A model generated the notes under the pieces. It had not been told where the DNA came from and did not search any database. It saw only the letters and a list, made by a program, of their open reading frames with translations. The translations under genes and the position numbers were made by a program. Shown here piece by piece: positions 8,501 through 16,751 of a stretch of DNA of 64,000 bases; the first letter of the stretch is position 1, and each line of letters starts with the position of its first letter. The stretch comes from Collinsella sp. AF08-23 (GTDB lineage: Bacteria; Actinomycetota; Coriobacteriia; Coriobacteriales; Coriobacteriaceae): the NCBI RefSeq assembly GCF_003479805.1, contig NZ_QUHV01000001.1, positions 248,001 to 312,000 on the forward strand. Direction: 5' to 3'.

Positions 8501-8784
8501 TGGCTGACTTCGGGCAAAACGTCCTCGCCTCTTCCGTTGCCCTGCTGCTTATTATGGCGGTCATGGGCCTCGTCTACTTCCTGTGGTCCAAGGCCAACAT
8601 GAAGAAGAAGGTCAAGTACTTCGAGCACATACACACCGACCTCGCGGCAGGTCAGCGTGTGATGTTCGGCGGTGGCATCTTCGGTGAGGTCAAGAGCGTG
8701 CAAGGCGACGTCGTCGAGGTTAAGGTTCGCTCAGGCGCGACCCTCGATGTCTCCCGCTACGCCATCCAGGAAATCGTCAAGTAG
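8500..8784 (+). CDS. YajC-like small membrane protein within the PTS operon
   Basis: The 94-residue protein has one N-terminal membrane helix (about residues 10-28, SVALLLIMAVMGLVYFLWS). A YajC-type beta domain follows, with a basic link, HTDLAAGQRVMFGGGIFGEVKSV and a VRSGATLDV strand. YajC normally assists SecDF in the translocase, but this gene is tied to the PTS genes by a TAATG overlap with EIIA. Similar YajC-like genes sit in mannose-family PTS operons of streptococci, such as the hyaluronan locus, so a role with this transporter class is plausible. A genuine secDF-linked yajC is expected elsewhere. Confidence 0.8.
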   Translation: MADFGQNVLASSVALLLIMAVMGLVYFLWSKANMKKKVKYFEHIHTDLAAGQRVMFGGGIFGEVKSVQGDVVEVKVRSGATLDVSRYAIQEIVK

Positions 8785-8883
8785 TCATTCTCTACACGGC
8801 ATCAAGGGGAACGGCACCGCCAAGCGGAACGCGCGAACCCAGTGCAATAGGCCAATCAGCGAATACGAAAGGAACGGATCGCA

Positions 8884-9366
8884 ATGGCAGAGCCTAACAT
8901 TCTTCTTACCCGTATCGACAACCGTCTGATTCACGGTCAGGTTGCCACCCAGTGGAACTCCACCTTGGGCTCCAACCTCATCCTCGTCGCCAATGACGAG
9001 GTGTCCACCAACACCATGCGCCAGAATCTCATGAAGATGGCTGCTCCCACCGGTGTCCAGACTCGCTTCTTCTCCATCCAGAAGACGATCGACGTCATCC
9101 ACAAGGCCTCCCCGGCCCAGAAGATCTTCATCGTGCTCGACTCTCCTCAGGACGCGCTCAAGCTCGTCGAGGGTGGCGTGCCGATCAAGAAGCTGAACAT
9201 CGGCAACATGCACATGGCCGAGGGCAAGCGCCAGGTGGCTACGACCGTCGCCGTCGACGACGACGACGTGGCCTGCTTCCGCAAGCTCCAGGAGCACGGC
9301 GTCGAGCTTTCCATCCAGCGCGTGCCCAGCACGCCCGTTGAGGATACCAACAAGCTGTTTGCGTAA
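8884..9366 (+). CDS. PTS mannose-family EIIB subunit
   Basis: The 160-residue protein opens with the IIB signature RIDNRLIHGQVATQW; His17 is the expected phosphohistidine that passes phosphate from EIIA to sugar. FIVLDSPQDALKLVEGG and the GNMH stretch match the family fold. It follows the YajC-like gene after a 99-bp spacer and precedes EIIC by another 99 bp. The start has AAAGGA upstream. N13 within the active loop is seen in galactosamine-type IIB proteins as well as others, so specificity rests on neighbours. Confidence 0.9.
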   Translation: MAEPNILLTRIDNRLIHGQVATQWNSTLGSNLILVANDEVSTNTMRQNLMKMAAPTGVQTRFFSIQKTIDVIHKASPAQKIFIVLDSPQDALKLVEGGVPIKKLNIGNMHMAEGKRQVATTVAVDDDDVACFRKLQEHGVELSIQRVPSTPVEDTNKLFA

Positions 9367-9465
9367 TGTGGGGGATTGCGAGCAGTTTGTTTGTATACGG
9401 GGCGAACAATCGCCTCGGTCGTAACACTTATTACGAGAAAGTAACTTTGAAAGGAGGAGCATAAG

Positions 9466-10263
9466 ATGGAAGCGAATTTCCTTCAGATCGCCCTGGTCTT
9501 CCTGGTGACCTTCGTTGCCGCTATCGACCAGTTCGACTTCACCGAGTCCCTGTACCAGCCCATCGTCACCGGCCCGATCATCGGCGCCATCCTCGGCGAT
9601 GTGCAGACCGGCCTCGTCGTCGGTGGTACCTATCAGCTCATGACGATCGGTAACATGCCGATCGGTGGTGCTCAGCCGCCGAACGCTGTTATTGGTGGCA
9701 TCATGGCGGCCGTCTTTGCCTGCACGCTCGAGATGGATCCCAACGTCGCCGTTGCGACCGCGATTCCGTTCGCTCTGCTGGGCCAGTACGGCGTCACCCT
9801 GTTCTTCACCCTGCGCGCCCCGCTCATGGAGTCCTTCCGTGCCGCAGCCGTGAAGGCCGACACCAAGGCTATCACCAAGCTGACCGTGATCTCCGAGGTC
9901 ATCCTCGGCCTCATCTTCGCCTTCATCGTGACCCTGTTCTTCATCGGTGGTCTCACCGCTGGTCAGGCTGTTGTCGACATGGTGCCCAAGTGGCTCAACA
10001 ACGGTCTCTCCGCTGCCGGTGGCATGATGAAGTTCGTCGGCTTCGCGATCCTGCTGAAGATTATGATGTCCCGCGACATGTGGGCCTTCTTCCTGCTCGG
10101 CTTTGGTCTCACGACCATCGTGCATGGCATCCCCTCGCTTGCCAAGCCTGAGCTCCTGATCATGGCCATGATTGGCTTCGGTCTTGCCTTCTGGGACTTC
10201 CAGCAGCAGACCGAGCTCAAGGGCGCTGCTTTTGACGGAGGTGATATGAGCGATGGCATCTAA
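9466..10263 (+). CDS. PTS mannose-family EIIC permease subunit
   Basis: The 265-residue polytopic protein has several hydrophobic helices. It carries the IIC landmarks FDFTESLYQPIVTG near residue 25 and GGTYQLMTIGNMPIGGAQPPN near residue 53, the conserved membrane loop that binds sugar. The C-terminus is hydrophilic. AAAGGAGG lies upstream of the ATG. It overlaps EIID by 11 bp, implying translational coupling, and together IIC and IID form the membrane channel. Confidence 0.92.
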   Translation: MEANFLQIALVFLVTFVAAIDQFDFTESLYQPIVTGPIIGAILGDVQTGLVVGGTYQLMTIGNMPIGGAQPPNAVIGGIMAAVFACTLEMDPNVAVATAIPFALLGQYGVTLFFTLRAPLMESFRAAAVKADTKAITKLTVISEVILGLIFAFIVTLFFIGGLTAGQAVVDMVPKWLNNGLSAAGGMMKFVGFAILLKIMMSRDMWAFFLLGFGLTTIVHGIPSLAKPELLIMAMIGFGLAFWDFQQQTELKGAAFDGGDMSDGI

Positions 10264-11350
10264 TGAGTTCACTGTCCCCGCACAGTATGAGGACCTGACT
10301 CCTGCACCGAACGTCGATAAGAAGACGCTCAATCGCATGGTTTGGCGTTCCTACTGGCTCCAGTCTTCGTTCAACTACGAGACCATGCAGTCCGGCGGCT
10401 GGCTCTTCGCCATGGTTCCGGGCCTCGAGAAGGTTCACACCAACAAGAACGACCTCGCTGCGTCGATGTACCACAACCTGGACTTCATCAACACGCACCC
10501 GTTCCTGGTCACCTTCGTTATGGGTATCGTGCTCTCCCTCGAGCAGAACAAGGTCGATACCCAGACCATCCGCTCCGTGCGTATTTCCGCTGCCTCCCCG
10601 CTGGGCGGCATCGGCGACGCTCTGTTCTGGCTGACGCTCGTGCCGATCACGGCCGGCATCACCTCGAACATGGCTATTGAGGGCAACCTCATTGCCCCGC
10701 TCATCTTCCTGATCGTCTTCCACGCGGCTCTGTTCGCTTGCCGCTTCGGTCTGATGAACTGGGCCTACAAGATGGGCACCTCCGCCATCGACTCCCTGAC
10801 CTCCAACATGCAGGCCTTCACCCGCGCTGCCGCCATCATGGGCTGCTTCGTGGTTGGCGCCCTGACGGTCAACATGGGTGGCACCCAGATCAACCTCAAC
10901 ATCCCGAACGGCACCACCCGTGGCCTTGCCGCTCACACCGTTGTGGTTTCCAACGAGGAGGCCGAGAACTTCGCCGACCTCGCTATCGACACCGAGACCG
11001 CTGAGGCCGGTACGCTCGGCATGACCGACGAGGACGGCACCGCCCTCAAGGCCGCCGACGCCGACGGCAACGTTGTCGATTGCGGTATCGTCGACCTCGG
11101 CAACGGCATGAGCTCCGTCACCTATGGTGAGGTCACCGTCTCCGACGTGTCCTTCTCCGTGGCTTCGACGCTCGACACCGTCATGCCCAAGCTCGTGCCG
11201 CTCGCGCTCGTGCTTCTGCTCTACTTCCTGTTCGCCAAGAAGAACTTCACCCCCATCAAGGGCATCATTCTCATGCTGATCATCGGCATCCTTGGCGCCC
11301 TGCCTCTCAACGAGTGGCTCGGCATCACCTGGTGGACTGGTCTCTGGTAA
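10253..11350 (+). CDS. PTS mannose-family EIID subunit with an extra ~80-residue domain
   Basis: The N-terminal 200 residues match EIID: RSYWLQSSFNYETMQSGGW, DFINTHPFLVTFVMG and ASPLGGIGDALFWLTLVPI. The C-terminal TLDTVMPKLVPLALVLL and following helices also fit. Between them, about residues 215-300, lies an acidic Ala/Asp/Thr-rich insertion absent from the second EIID of this window (276 aa). This makes the protein 365 aa rather than about 270-280. The insertion is predicted between membrane segments, so it may form an extracytoplasmic or lumenal cap. The start is set by GGAGGTG nine bases upstream. Confidence 0.88.
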   Translation: MASNEFTVPAQYEDLTPAPNVDKKTLNRMVWRSYWLQSSFNYETMQSGGWLFAMVPGLEKVHTNKNDLAASMYHNLDFINTHPFLVTFVMGIVLSLEQNKVDTQTIRSVRISAASPLGGIGDALFWLTLVPITAGITSNMAIEGNLIAPLIFLIVFHAALFACRFGLMNWAYKMGTSAIDSLTSNMQAFTRAAAIMGCFVVGALTVNMGGTQINLNIPNGTTRGLAAHTVVVSNEEAENFADLAIDTETAEAGTLGMTDEDGTALKAADADGNVVDCGIVDLGNGMSSVTYGEVTVSDVSFSVASTLDTVMPKLVPLALVLLLYFLFAKKNFTPIKGIILMLIIGILGALPLNEWLGITWWTGLW

Positions 11351-11397
11351 TTCCAGTTGCCTCTTGAGGGCAAATCTCCCCCAGATGCGCCTTCTCG

Positions 11398-11434
11398 CCC
11401 GGCGTGGGTCTTCGCGCCCACGCCGGGTTTTTCT
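11398..11434 (+). terminator. Rho-independent terminator of the PTS operon
   Basis: An 11-bp perfect GC stem (11398-11408 with 11417-11427) is followed by TTTTTCTTCTTT. Confidence 0.9.
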
Positions 11435-11519
11435 TCTTTCGTACGTATGATCATGACTCTAGCCGGATGCAGTTGGCCTTGGTTGGGTCATTTGGATAGC
11501 CCTGTCGGAGGTTTCAATC

Positions 11520-12251
11520 ATGGCGGTCGCTGCGCGCAAACAGCCTTTATACGATCAGCTTGTCGACATCCTCACCGATAAGATCGAGCATGAGTACAGT
11601 GCGGGCGACATGATTTCCTCCGAACGTGAGCTCTCCGAGCGCTACGGACTTTCCCGTACGACGGTTCGCCTCGCCCTGCAAGAGCTTGAGCGTATGGGCC
11701 TCGTCGTGCGTCAGCACGGTCGTGGTACGTTTGTCGCGGACCGTTCCGCACAGACCACCAACCTCATGCAGTCCTACAGCTTTACCGATCAAATGCGCTC
11801 GATGGGGCGCGAGCCGCGTACGACCATTCTTGAGTTCTGCGACTTTGAAGCGGATAAGAACCTCTCCGAGCACATGGGCGTGCGCCTAGGCGAGAAGCTG
11901 TATAAGATCAAGCGACTTCGCTCCGCCGATGGCATGCCGATGATGGTCGAGCGTTCGTATCTGCCGGTGCGCAAGTTCCTCACTCTCAAGCGCCCTCTCC
12001 TCGAGTCGATGCCCCTCTACGACATCATCGAGAAGGAGTATCGCGAAAAGATCAGTGTTGCGGAGGAGGAATTCTTCGCAAGCATCGCTCGCCCTGCTGA
12101 CGCCCACCTGTTGGGCATTTCCGAAGGCGCGCCCGTCTTGGATTTGGTGCGCACTACGTACAACGCGTCTAACGAGGTCGTTGAGTACACGCTTTCCGTT
12201 GCTCGTGCAGACCAATTCAAGTACAAGGTTTTGCACCGCAGGGGAGAGTAG
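11520..12251 (+). CDS. GntR family regulator with UTRA domain (HutC/NagR subfamily)
   Basis: The 243-residue protein has an N-terminal winged helix-turn-helix, QPLYDQLVDILTDKIEHEY through SRTTVRLALQELERMGLVVR to GRGTFV. A UTRA effector domain follows (about residues 95-235, with PMMVERSYLP and the terminal EYTLSVARADQFKY). HutC-type members bind phosphorylated sugars such as GlcNAc-6-P. It lies between a PTS operon and agaS, both of which carry a TGGT-N4-ACCA operator, so it likely represses both until the amino-sugar phosphate accumulates. GGAGG precedes the ATG by 8 nt. Confidence 0.88.
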   Translation: MAVAARKQPLYDQLVDILTDKIEHEYSAGDMISSERELSERYGLSRTTVRLALQELERMGLVVRQHGRGTFVADRSAQTTNLMQSYSFTDQMRSMGREPRTTILEFCDFEADKNLSEHMGVRLGEKLYKIKRLRSADGMPMMVERSYLPVRKFLTLKRPLLESMPLYDIIEKEYREKISVAEEEFFASIARPADAHLLGISEGAPVLDLVRTTYNASNEVVEYTLSVARADQFKYKVLHRRGE

Positions 12252-12430
12252 GGTCCGCCGAGTGCCAAAGTGGCACGAGCCCGTCAACTGGAGTGCATGG
12301 CCGCCACCGCTTTGTGAAGGGGCCTCATGTGTTCCCGTTGCCGGACCAATATCGCATGTGTTGGACGCACGGATCGAGTGGTCTTCAAACTCGGTGCCAA
12401 TATGTGTCAAACGCATGCAATTCTGGCTTA

Positions 12431-12461
12431 ACTGGTTACAACCACATAACCAGCTTATAAT
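12431..12461 (+). promoter_or_regulatory. agaS promoter with GntR/NagR-type operator
   Basis: ACTGGTTACAACCACA (12431-12446) has the same TGGT-N4-ACCA core as the site before the PTS operon. TATAAT (12456-12461) follows 9 bp later, so the operator occupies the -35 region. A larger CTGGTTA/TAACCAG inverted repeat overlaps it. Confidence 0.6.
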
Positions 12462-12506
12462 GAAAACAACTAGTAAAGGCGTTAGCCAGAAAGAGAGGTA
12501 TCATCC

Positions 12507-13673
12507 ATGTTCGAGAAGACTTCGGAGGAACTCCACGAGATCGGCGGCTATAACACCACCGTCGAGATCAAGCAGCAGCCTGAGCTTTGGCTCGATACGC
12601 TGAACATCTATCGTGAGAACCTCGAGGCCATCGAGTCCTTCCTGGCCGACGCGCGCGCCATGGGCGAGGGCCGTCTGTCCGTCGTATTCACCGGCGCCGG
12701 CACCTCCGACTACGTCGGCGACACCTGCGCCCCCTACCTCCGTCACGCGGGCGACACCAAGCTGTACGACTTCAAGCCTATCGCAACCACCGACATCGTC
12801 TCGGCTCCCCGCGACTTCCTGAACCCGGATGAGCCCACTGTCCTCGTTTCTTTCGCCCGTTCCGGCAACAGCCCTGAGTCCCTGGCCGCCGTCCAGGTTG
12901 CCAAGACGTTCGTCAAGAACGTCAAGTTCATCAACCTCACCTGCGCTCCCGAGGGTAAGCTCGCCGTCGAGTCCGCCGATGATCCGAACGCGCTGACCAT
13001 CCTCATCCCGCGCGCCAATGACAAGGGCTTCGCCATGACCGGCTCCTACAGCTGCATGACTCTGCTCTCCACCCTCATCTTCGACACCGCATCCCTCGAG
13101 CAGAAGACCGCTTGGGTTGAGCAGGCCGCCAAGATGGGCGAGGACGTCGTTGCTCGCGAGGCCGAGATCGCCGAGTTCCTGTCTGGCGATTTCAACCGCG
13201 TGACCTACCTGGGTTCCGGTTCCTTCGTGGGCCTCGCCCAGGAGGCTCAGCTCAAGATCCTCGAGCTCGCCCACGGTCTCGTTGCCACTTCCTGGGACTC
13301 CTGCATGGGCTATCGCCATGGGCCGAAGTCCTTCGTGGACGACAAGACTCTCGTGTTCGTGTACATGAACAACGACGAGTACACCCGTCAGTACGACCTC
13401 GACATCCTGAATGAGATCAACGGCGATCAGATCGCCGCCAAGACGATCGCCATCCAGCAGGACGGCTCCACCAAGTTCGACGGCAAGGCCTTCACCTTCT
13501 CCGGTTTCGATGCGCTGCCCGAGGGTTACCTCGCTCTTCCGTTCGTCATGGTTGCGCAGGTCATCTCCCTGCTCAACTCCGTGCGCGTGGGCAATACCCC
13601 GGACACCCCGTCTCCTTCCGGCACGGTCAACCGTGTTGTCAAGGGCGTGACCATCCACCCCTTCGAGGCCTAA
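12507..13673 (+). CDS. agaS: AgaS-type SIS-domain sugar phosphate deaminase/isomerase
   Basis: The 388-residue protein carries two SIS domains. The first (about residues 45-180) has the phosphate-sugar loop FTGAGTSDYVGD and SFARSGNSPESLAAV. The second (about 205-350) has YLGSGSFVGLAQEAQLKILEL and GYRHGPKSF. This matches AgaS, which deaminates and isomerises galactosamine-6-phosphate to tagatose-6-phosphate in the GalNAc pathway, rather than GlmS. The start follows AGAGAGGTATC. It has its own promoter and operator and ends before a repeat element and a terminator. Its product would feed LacC and the aldolase further downstream. Confidence 0.88.
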   Translation: MFEKTSEELHEIGGYNTTVEIKQQPELWLDTLNIYRENLEAIESFLADARAMGEGRLSVVFTGAGTSDYVGDTCAPYLRHAGDTKLYDFKPIATTDIVSAPRDFLNPDEPTVLVSFARSGNSPESLAAVQVAKTFVKNVKFINLTCAPEGKLAVESADDPNALTILIPRANDKGFAMTGSYSCMTLLSTLIFDTASLEQKTAWVEQAAKMGEDVVAREAEIAEFLSGDFNRVTYLGSGSFVGLAQEAQLKILELAHGLVATSWDSCMGYRHGPKSFVDDKTLVFVYMNNDEYTRQYDLDILNEINGDQIAAKTIAIQQDGSTKFDGKAFTFSGFDALPEGYLALPFVMVAQVISLLNSVRVGNTPDTPSPSGTVNRVVKGVTIHPFEA

Positions 13674-13688
13674 TTACCTCGCAGACCC

Positions 13689-13795
13689 GATGTGTAAAGG
13701 GGGACGGGTGCGTTTTGCACATCGGGAAGGGCGTTTCGCCCACATTTGGCTTTTAGCGCGGATGTGTAAAATGCACCCGTCCCCCTTTACATATC
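13689..13795. repeat. Inverted pair of a dispersed 35-bp repeat
   Basis: Arm 13689-13723 (GATGTGTAAAGGGGGACGGG...) and arm 13761-13795 are near-perfect reverse complements (3 differences in 35) separated by 37 bp. Each arm is also partly palindromic (GATGTG...CACATC). A third copy lies at 56922-56957, just after comF. The location in untranslated spacers is typical of REP-like elements. Confidence 0.7.
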
Positions 13796-13813
13796 CGCAT
13801 TTGCTCCCATGAG

Positions 13814-13850
13814 GCGCCCGCCCGGTCTGCAAGGACGGGCGGGCGCTTTT
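13814..13850 (+). terminator. Rho-independent terminator after agaS
   Basis: An 11-bp perfect GC stem (13814-13824, 13836-13846) is followed by TTTTCTT. Confidence 0.88.
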
Positions 13851-13919
13851 CTTGCTGCTCGTTCGTTGCTTTCTGGGTACAAGCCCAGTGTGTGCATCAA
13901 TATCGTGTTAGGAGAACAC

Positions 13920-15083
13920 ATGAGCACTTATGCAATCAAGGCCGATGCCTTCTATCTGCCCACTCGCGTTGCCCGTGACGGCTACCTCATGGTCGAGGAT
14001 GGCGTTTTCGGCGAGTATGTGACCGAGGCCCCCGACTGCGAGATCCGCGATTACTCCGGTTGCGAGATCGCTCCTGGCTACGTCGACACCCATATCCACG
14101 GCTTCGACAATCATGACATCATGGACTGCGAGTCCGAGAGCGTCGCCATCGTGTCCCGTGGCATCCTGCGCAACGGCGTGACCAGCTACCTGCCCACCAC
14201 GCTCACCGCGAGCACCGAGCAGCTCGAGCGCGCCTGCGCTTCCGTTGCCGAGTACGTCGAGGCTGGCGACGAGACGCCGCACGCCCGCATCCAGGGCATC
14301 TTCCTCGAGGGCCCCTTCTTCACCGAGAAGTACAAGGGCGCCCAGAACCCGGCTTACCTCTCCGCCCCCACCATGGAGAAGTTGAACGCCTGGCAGACCG
14401 CTGCGCACGGCCTCGTCAAGAAGATCGCCGTCGCCCCCGAGTACGAGGGCGCGGTCGAGTTCACCGCCGAGGCTGTGAAGTCCGGCGTTGTCGTGGCGCT
14501 CGGTCACTCCGCGGCCACCTGCGAGCAGGCTCAGGCTTGCCTGGACGCGGGCGCCAAGGTCTTCGTCCACACCTATAACGGCATGAGCGGCCTGCATCAC
14601 CGCGAGCCCGGCATGGTGGGCGCCGCCCTTTCCAGCCAGGATAAGTCCTTCTCCGAGCTCATCTGCGACGGCCATCACGTCAACCCCATCTCCGCGGGTA
14701 TCGTGATGCACGCCAAGGGCCATGAGCATGTCGCGCTCATCACCGACTGCATGTGCGCCGGTGGCATGCCCGATGGCGACTACTTCCTGGGCGAGCTGCC
14801 TGTCGTCGTCGCAGGCGGCACGGCCCGCCTCAAGGACGGCGGCTCGCTGGCGGGTTCCATCCTCAACATGAAGGACGCCGTCAAGAACGTCGCCGACTGG
14901 GGCGTTGCCACCAAGGCCGAGGCCATCTACATGGCTACTCAGGCTCCCGCCGAGGCCAACGACATCGCCGACGAGTGCGGTTCCATCCGTCCCGGCCGTC
15001 ATGCCGACTTCGTCGTGCTGAACTCCGATCTCACCCTCGTCGAGACCTACCTCGGCGGCGAGAGCGTCTACGTCGAGAGGTAA
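13920..15083 (+). CDS. nagA: N-acetylglucosamine/galactosamine-6-phosphate deacetylase
   Basis: The 387-residue amidohydrolase has the NagA landmarks: THIHGFDNHD (His58, His60), FLEGPFF with Glu130, GHS at His196, HTYNGM at His217, and ITDCMCAGG with catalytic Asp276. A terminal GSIRPGRHADFVVL motif is followed by a short beta strand. It removes acetate from amino-sugar 6-phosphates; beside agaS it most likely serves the GalNAc route, as AgaA does in enterobacteria. AGGAG precedes the ATG at 13920. An upstream in-frame ATG at 13809 lies inside the preceding terminator and is rejected. No GntR operator is visible before it. Confidence 0.9.
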   Translation: MSTYAIKADAFYLPTRVARDGYLMVEDGVFGEYVTEAPDCEIRDYSGCEIAPGYVDTHIHGFDNHDIMDCESESVAIVSRGILRNGVTSYLPTTLTASTEQLERACASVAEYVEAGDETPHARIQGIFLEGPFFTEKYKGAQNPAYLSAPTMEKLNAWQTAAHGLVKKIAVAPEYEGAVEFTAEAVKSGVVVALGHSAATCEQAQACLDAGAKVFVHTYNGMSGLHHREPGMVGAALSSQDKSFSELICDGHHVNPISAGIVMHAKGHEHVALITDCMCAGGMPDGDYFLGELPVVVAGGTARLKDGGSLAGSILNMKDAVKNVADWGVATKAEAIYMATQAPAEANDIADECGSIRPGRHADFVVLNSDLTLVETYLGGESVYVER

Positions 15084-15119
15084 CCATCGTTCTCTGGCGA
15101 GAGCGATATGAATCTTTAG

Positions 15120-15153
15120 CGCCCCGACCCGGTTGTACCGGATCGGGGCGTTT
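15120..15153 (+). terminator. Terminator after nagA
   Basis: A 14-bp stem with one mismatch (15120-15133 with 15137-15150) has a TGT loop and a short TTT tail. Confidence 0.7.
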
Positions 15154-15184
15154 GAATGCGAAACGTTCTTGAAGGCGAAGCGAA

Positions 15185-15964
15185 TCAGTCGGCGACGATT
15201 ATTCGGGTTGATTCGAGGACCATGGAGCACTGTTCGTCGCTGACATTTGCATCGGTGATGAGCGCGTCCATCTGATCGAGGTTGTAGAAGCCGAAGAAGT
15301 CCATCTGTCCGATCTTGCTTGAGTCGCAGACGAGGTACCGCTCGGCGGCTCGATCACAAGCGAGCGCCTGCAGACGACCCTCCTCGAGGTTGGAGCAGGA
15401 GATGGATTGAGCGAGCACGCCGTTGGTGCCGATAAAGCACGTGTCGATACCGAGTGGGGCGAGCGCATCTTCCGCTACGGGACCGACGAAGGACCCCGAG
15501 CGCTTGCGATACTGTCCTCCCAGGGCGCAGATCTCCACGTCGCTGCGCGTTTGGAGCATGTTCAGCACGATGATGCTGTTTGTGATGACACGCAGCTGCA
15601 TGGGCGGCAGTGCGCGGGCGATGAGGGCGCAGGTCGAACCGGGTCCGAGGAAAACGGTGTCATGCTCCTTGATCAGACCGACCGCGCAGTGCGCAATGCG
15701 TTCCTTTTCGGGCGAGCGTATCGAGAGCTTTTCAAAGAAGGGAACCTCGCCGGCGGTGGGGGTCCCGCTTGATAGGCGGATACTGCCGTGCTCGCGGCTT
15801 ACGCCGCCATCTCGCGCGAGTTCATCGAAATCCCTGCGAGCGGTCATTTCGGAAATGCCGAAGATCTTCGCCGCTTGGGCGACGGTGACCATACCGCGCT
15901 GCATGCACAGTTTCAGCAATTGTTCGTGACGTTCAGATTTGAGCATGGCTTGCCAATCGGTCAT
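15185..15964 (-). CDS. DeoR family sugar regulator (second of an overlapping pair)
   Basis: The 259-residue protein has an N-terminal DeoR helix-turn-helix (KSERHEQLLKLCMQRGMVTVAQAAKIFGISEMTARRDFDEL) and a sugar-phosphate sensing domain with FLGPGSTCALIARAL, VITNS, ALGGQYRKRSGSFVG and VCDSSKIGQ. It overlaps the upstream DeoR gene by 4 bp (ATGA), so the two are co-transcribed and probably co-translated. They are divergent from the second PTS operon and are the likely regulators of that operon and the sulfatases. Two DeoR paralogues in direct overlap is unusual; they might heterodimerise or respond to different sugar phosphates. Confidence 0.88.
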   Translation of the reverse strand: MTDWQAMLKSERHEQLLKLCMQRGMVTVAQAAKIFGISEMTARRDFDELARDGGVSREHGSIRLSSGTPTAGEVPFFEKLSIRSPEKERIAHCAVGLIKEHDTVFLGPGSTCALIARALPPMQLRVITNSIIVLNMLQTRSDVEICALGGQYRKRSGSFVGPVAEDALAPLGIDTCFIGTNGVLAQSISCSNLEEGRLQALACDRAAERYLVCDSSKIGQMDFFGFYNLDQMDALITDANVSDEQCSMVLESTRIIVAD

Positions 15965-16725
15965 GCGGTGACAACGGAAATGTAAGTGCTGAGCGCCTCG
16001 AGGATCTGAGGGTCTGCGTCGGCGTTGACGAAGGCCGCGGTCATCTCCTCCAAGGTGGTGAACAGGCAGAAGTCGCGCCTACCAACTTTTACCGCGTCTA
16101 CAACGAGGTAGCGCTCCTGGGCGCGTGCAAGGGCATCGGAAAGAACCATAGTCGCGTCGGGGCGAGAGCCGAAGACCTCATTTTCGAAAATTCCGGTGGC
16201 GGAGACATAGGCTTTTGGCGCCGAAAGGCCGTAGAGTCCGCGGCCGTTGTACGGCATGGTGAAGACGCGGGTGTCATGGCGCATCATGCCGCCAATGAAG
16301 AAGAGGTCGACATGGGGGTTGTCAGCCAATAAGTTCAAGACGGGGAGGCTGTTGGTGACCACGCGGATGTCCTCCTGCGGCAGATACGAGCACATAAGTT
16401 CGAGTGTGGAGCCGCCCCCGAGGAAGATGGTATCGCCGGCGGAGACAGTGCGCGCCGCCGCCATCGCCGCCGCGCGTTTCTGTTCGACGTGGAAATGGCG
16501 CTTCTCTTCGTGTGAGATCAGGCGTGAGAGTGTCGTACCACGTGCGGAGCGCGGCAGTTGGGCGCCGCCGTGTACGCGCACGAGCAGTCCCTTGTCGGCG
16601 AGCTCCGCCAAATCGCGCCGAATGGTCATATTCGAAACACCCAGGGTGTTGGATATCTCATTGACCGTAACGGAATGATGTTGATCGAGCAGGTCGAGAA
16701 TGGCCTGCTGACGTTCGGATTTCAT
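15961..16725 (-). CDS. DeoR family sugar regulator (first of an overlapping pair)
   Basis: The 254-residue DeoR protein has MKSERQQAILDLLDQHHSVTVNEISNTLGVSNMTIRRDL as its DNA-binding part. The effector domain has FLGGGSTLELMCSYL, VVTNSLPVL, FFIGGMMRHDTR and LVVDAVKVGRRDF. The start chosen has AAGGAAG upstream; an in-frame ATG 33 bases earlier lacks one. In place of the usual FVGP element it has FTMPYNGRGLYGLSAP, so its ligand pocket may differ from that of its overlapping partner. Both face a long intergenic region with repeated YGAACR half-sites. Confidence 0.88.
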   Translation of the reverse strand: MKSERQQAILDLLDQHHSVTVNEISNTLGVSNMTIRRDLAELADKGLLVRVHGGAQLPRSARGTTLSRLISHEEKRHFHVEQKRAAAMAAARTVSAGDTIFLGGGSTLELMCSYLPQEDIRVVTNSLPVLNLLADNPHVDLFFIGGMMRHDTRVFTMPYNGRGLYGLSAPKAYVSATGIFENEVFGSRPDATMVLSDALARAQERYLVVDAVKVGRRDFCLFTTLEEMTAAFVNADADPQILEALSTYISVVTA

Positions 16726-16751
16726 GGCCGTGAACTTCCTTATCGAGCGTT

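Noticed and set aside
13809-13919. Longer NagA N-terminus from the ATG at 13809
   Set aside because: It would translate through the agaS terminator and lacks a ribosome site; the start at 13920 matches family length.
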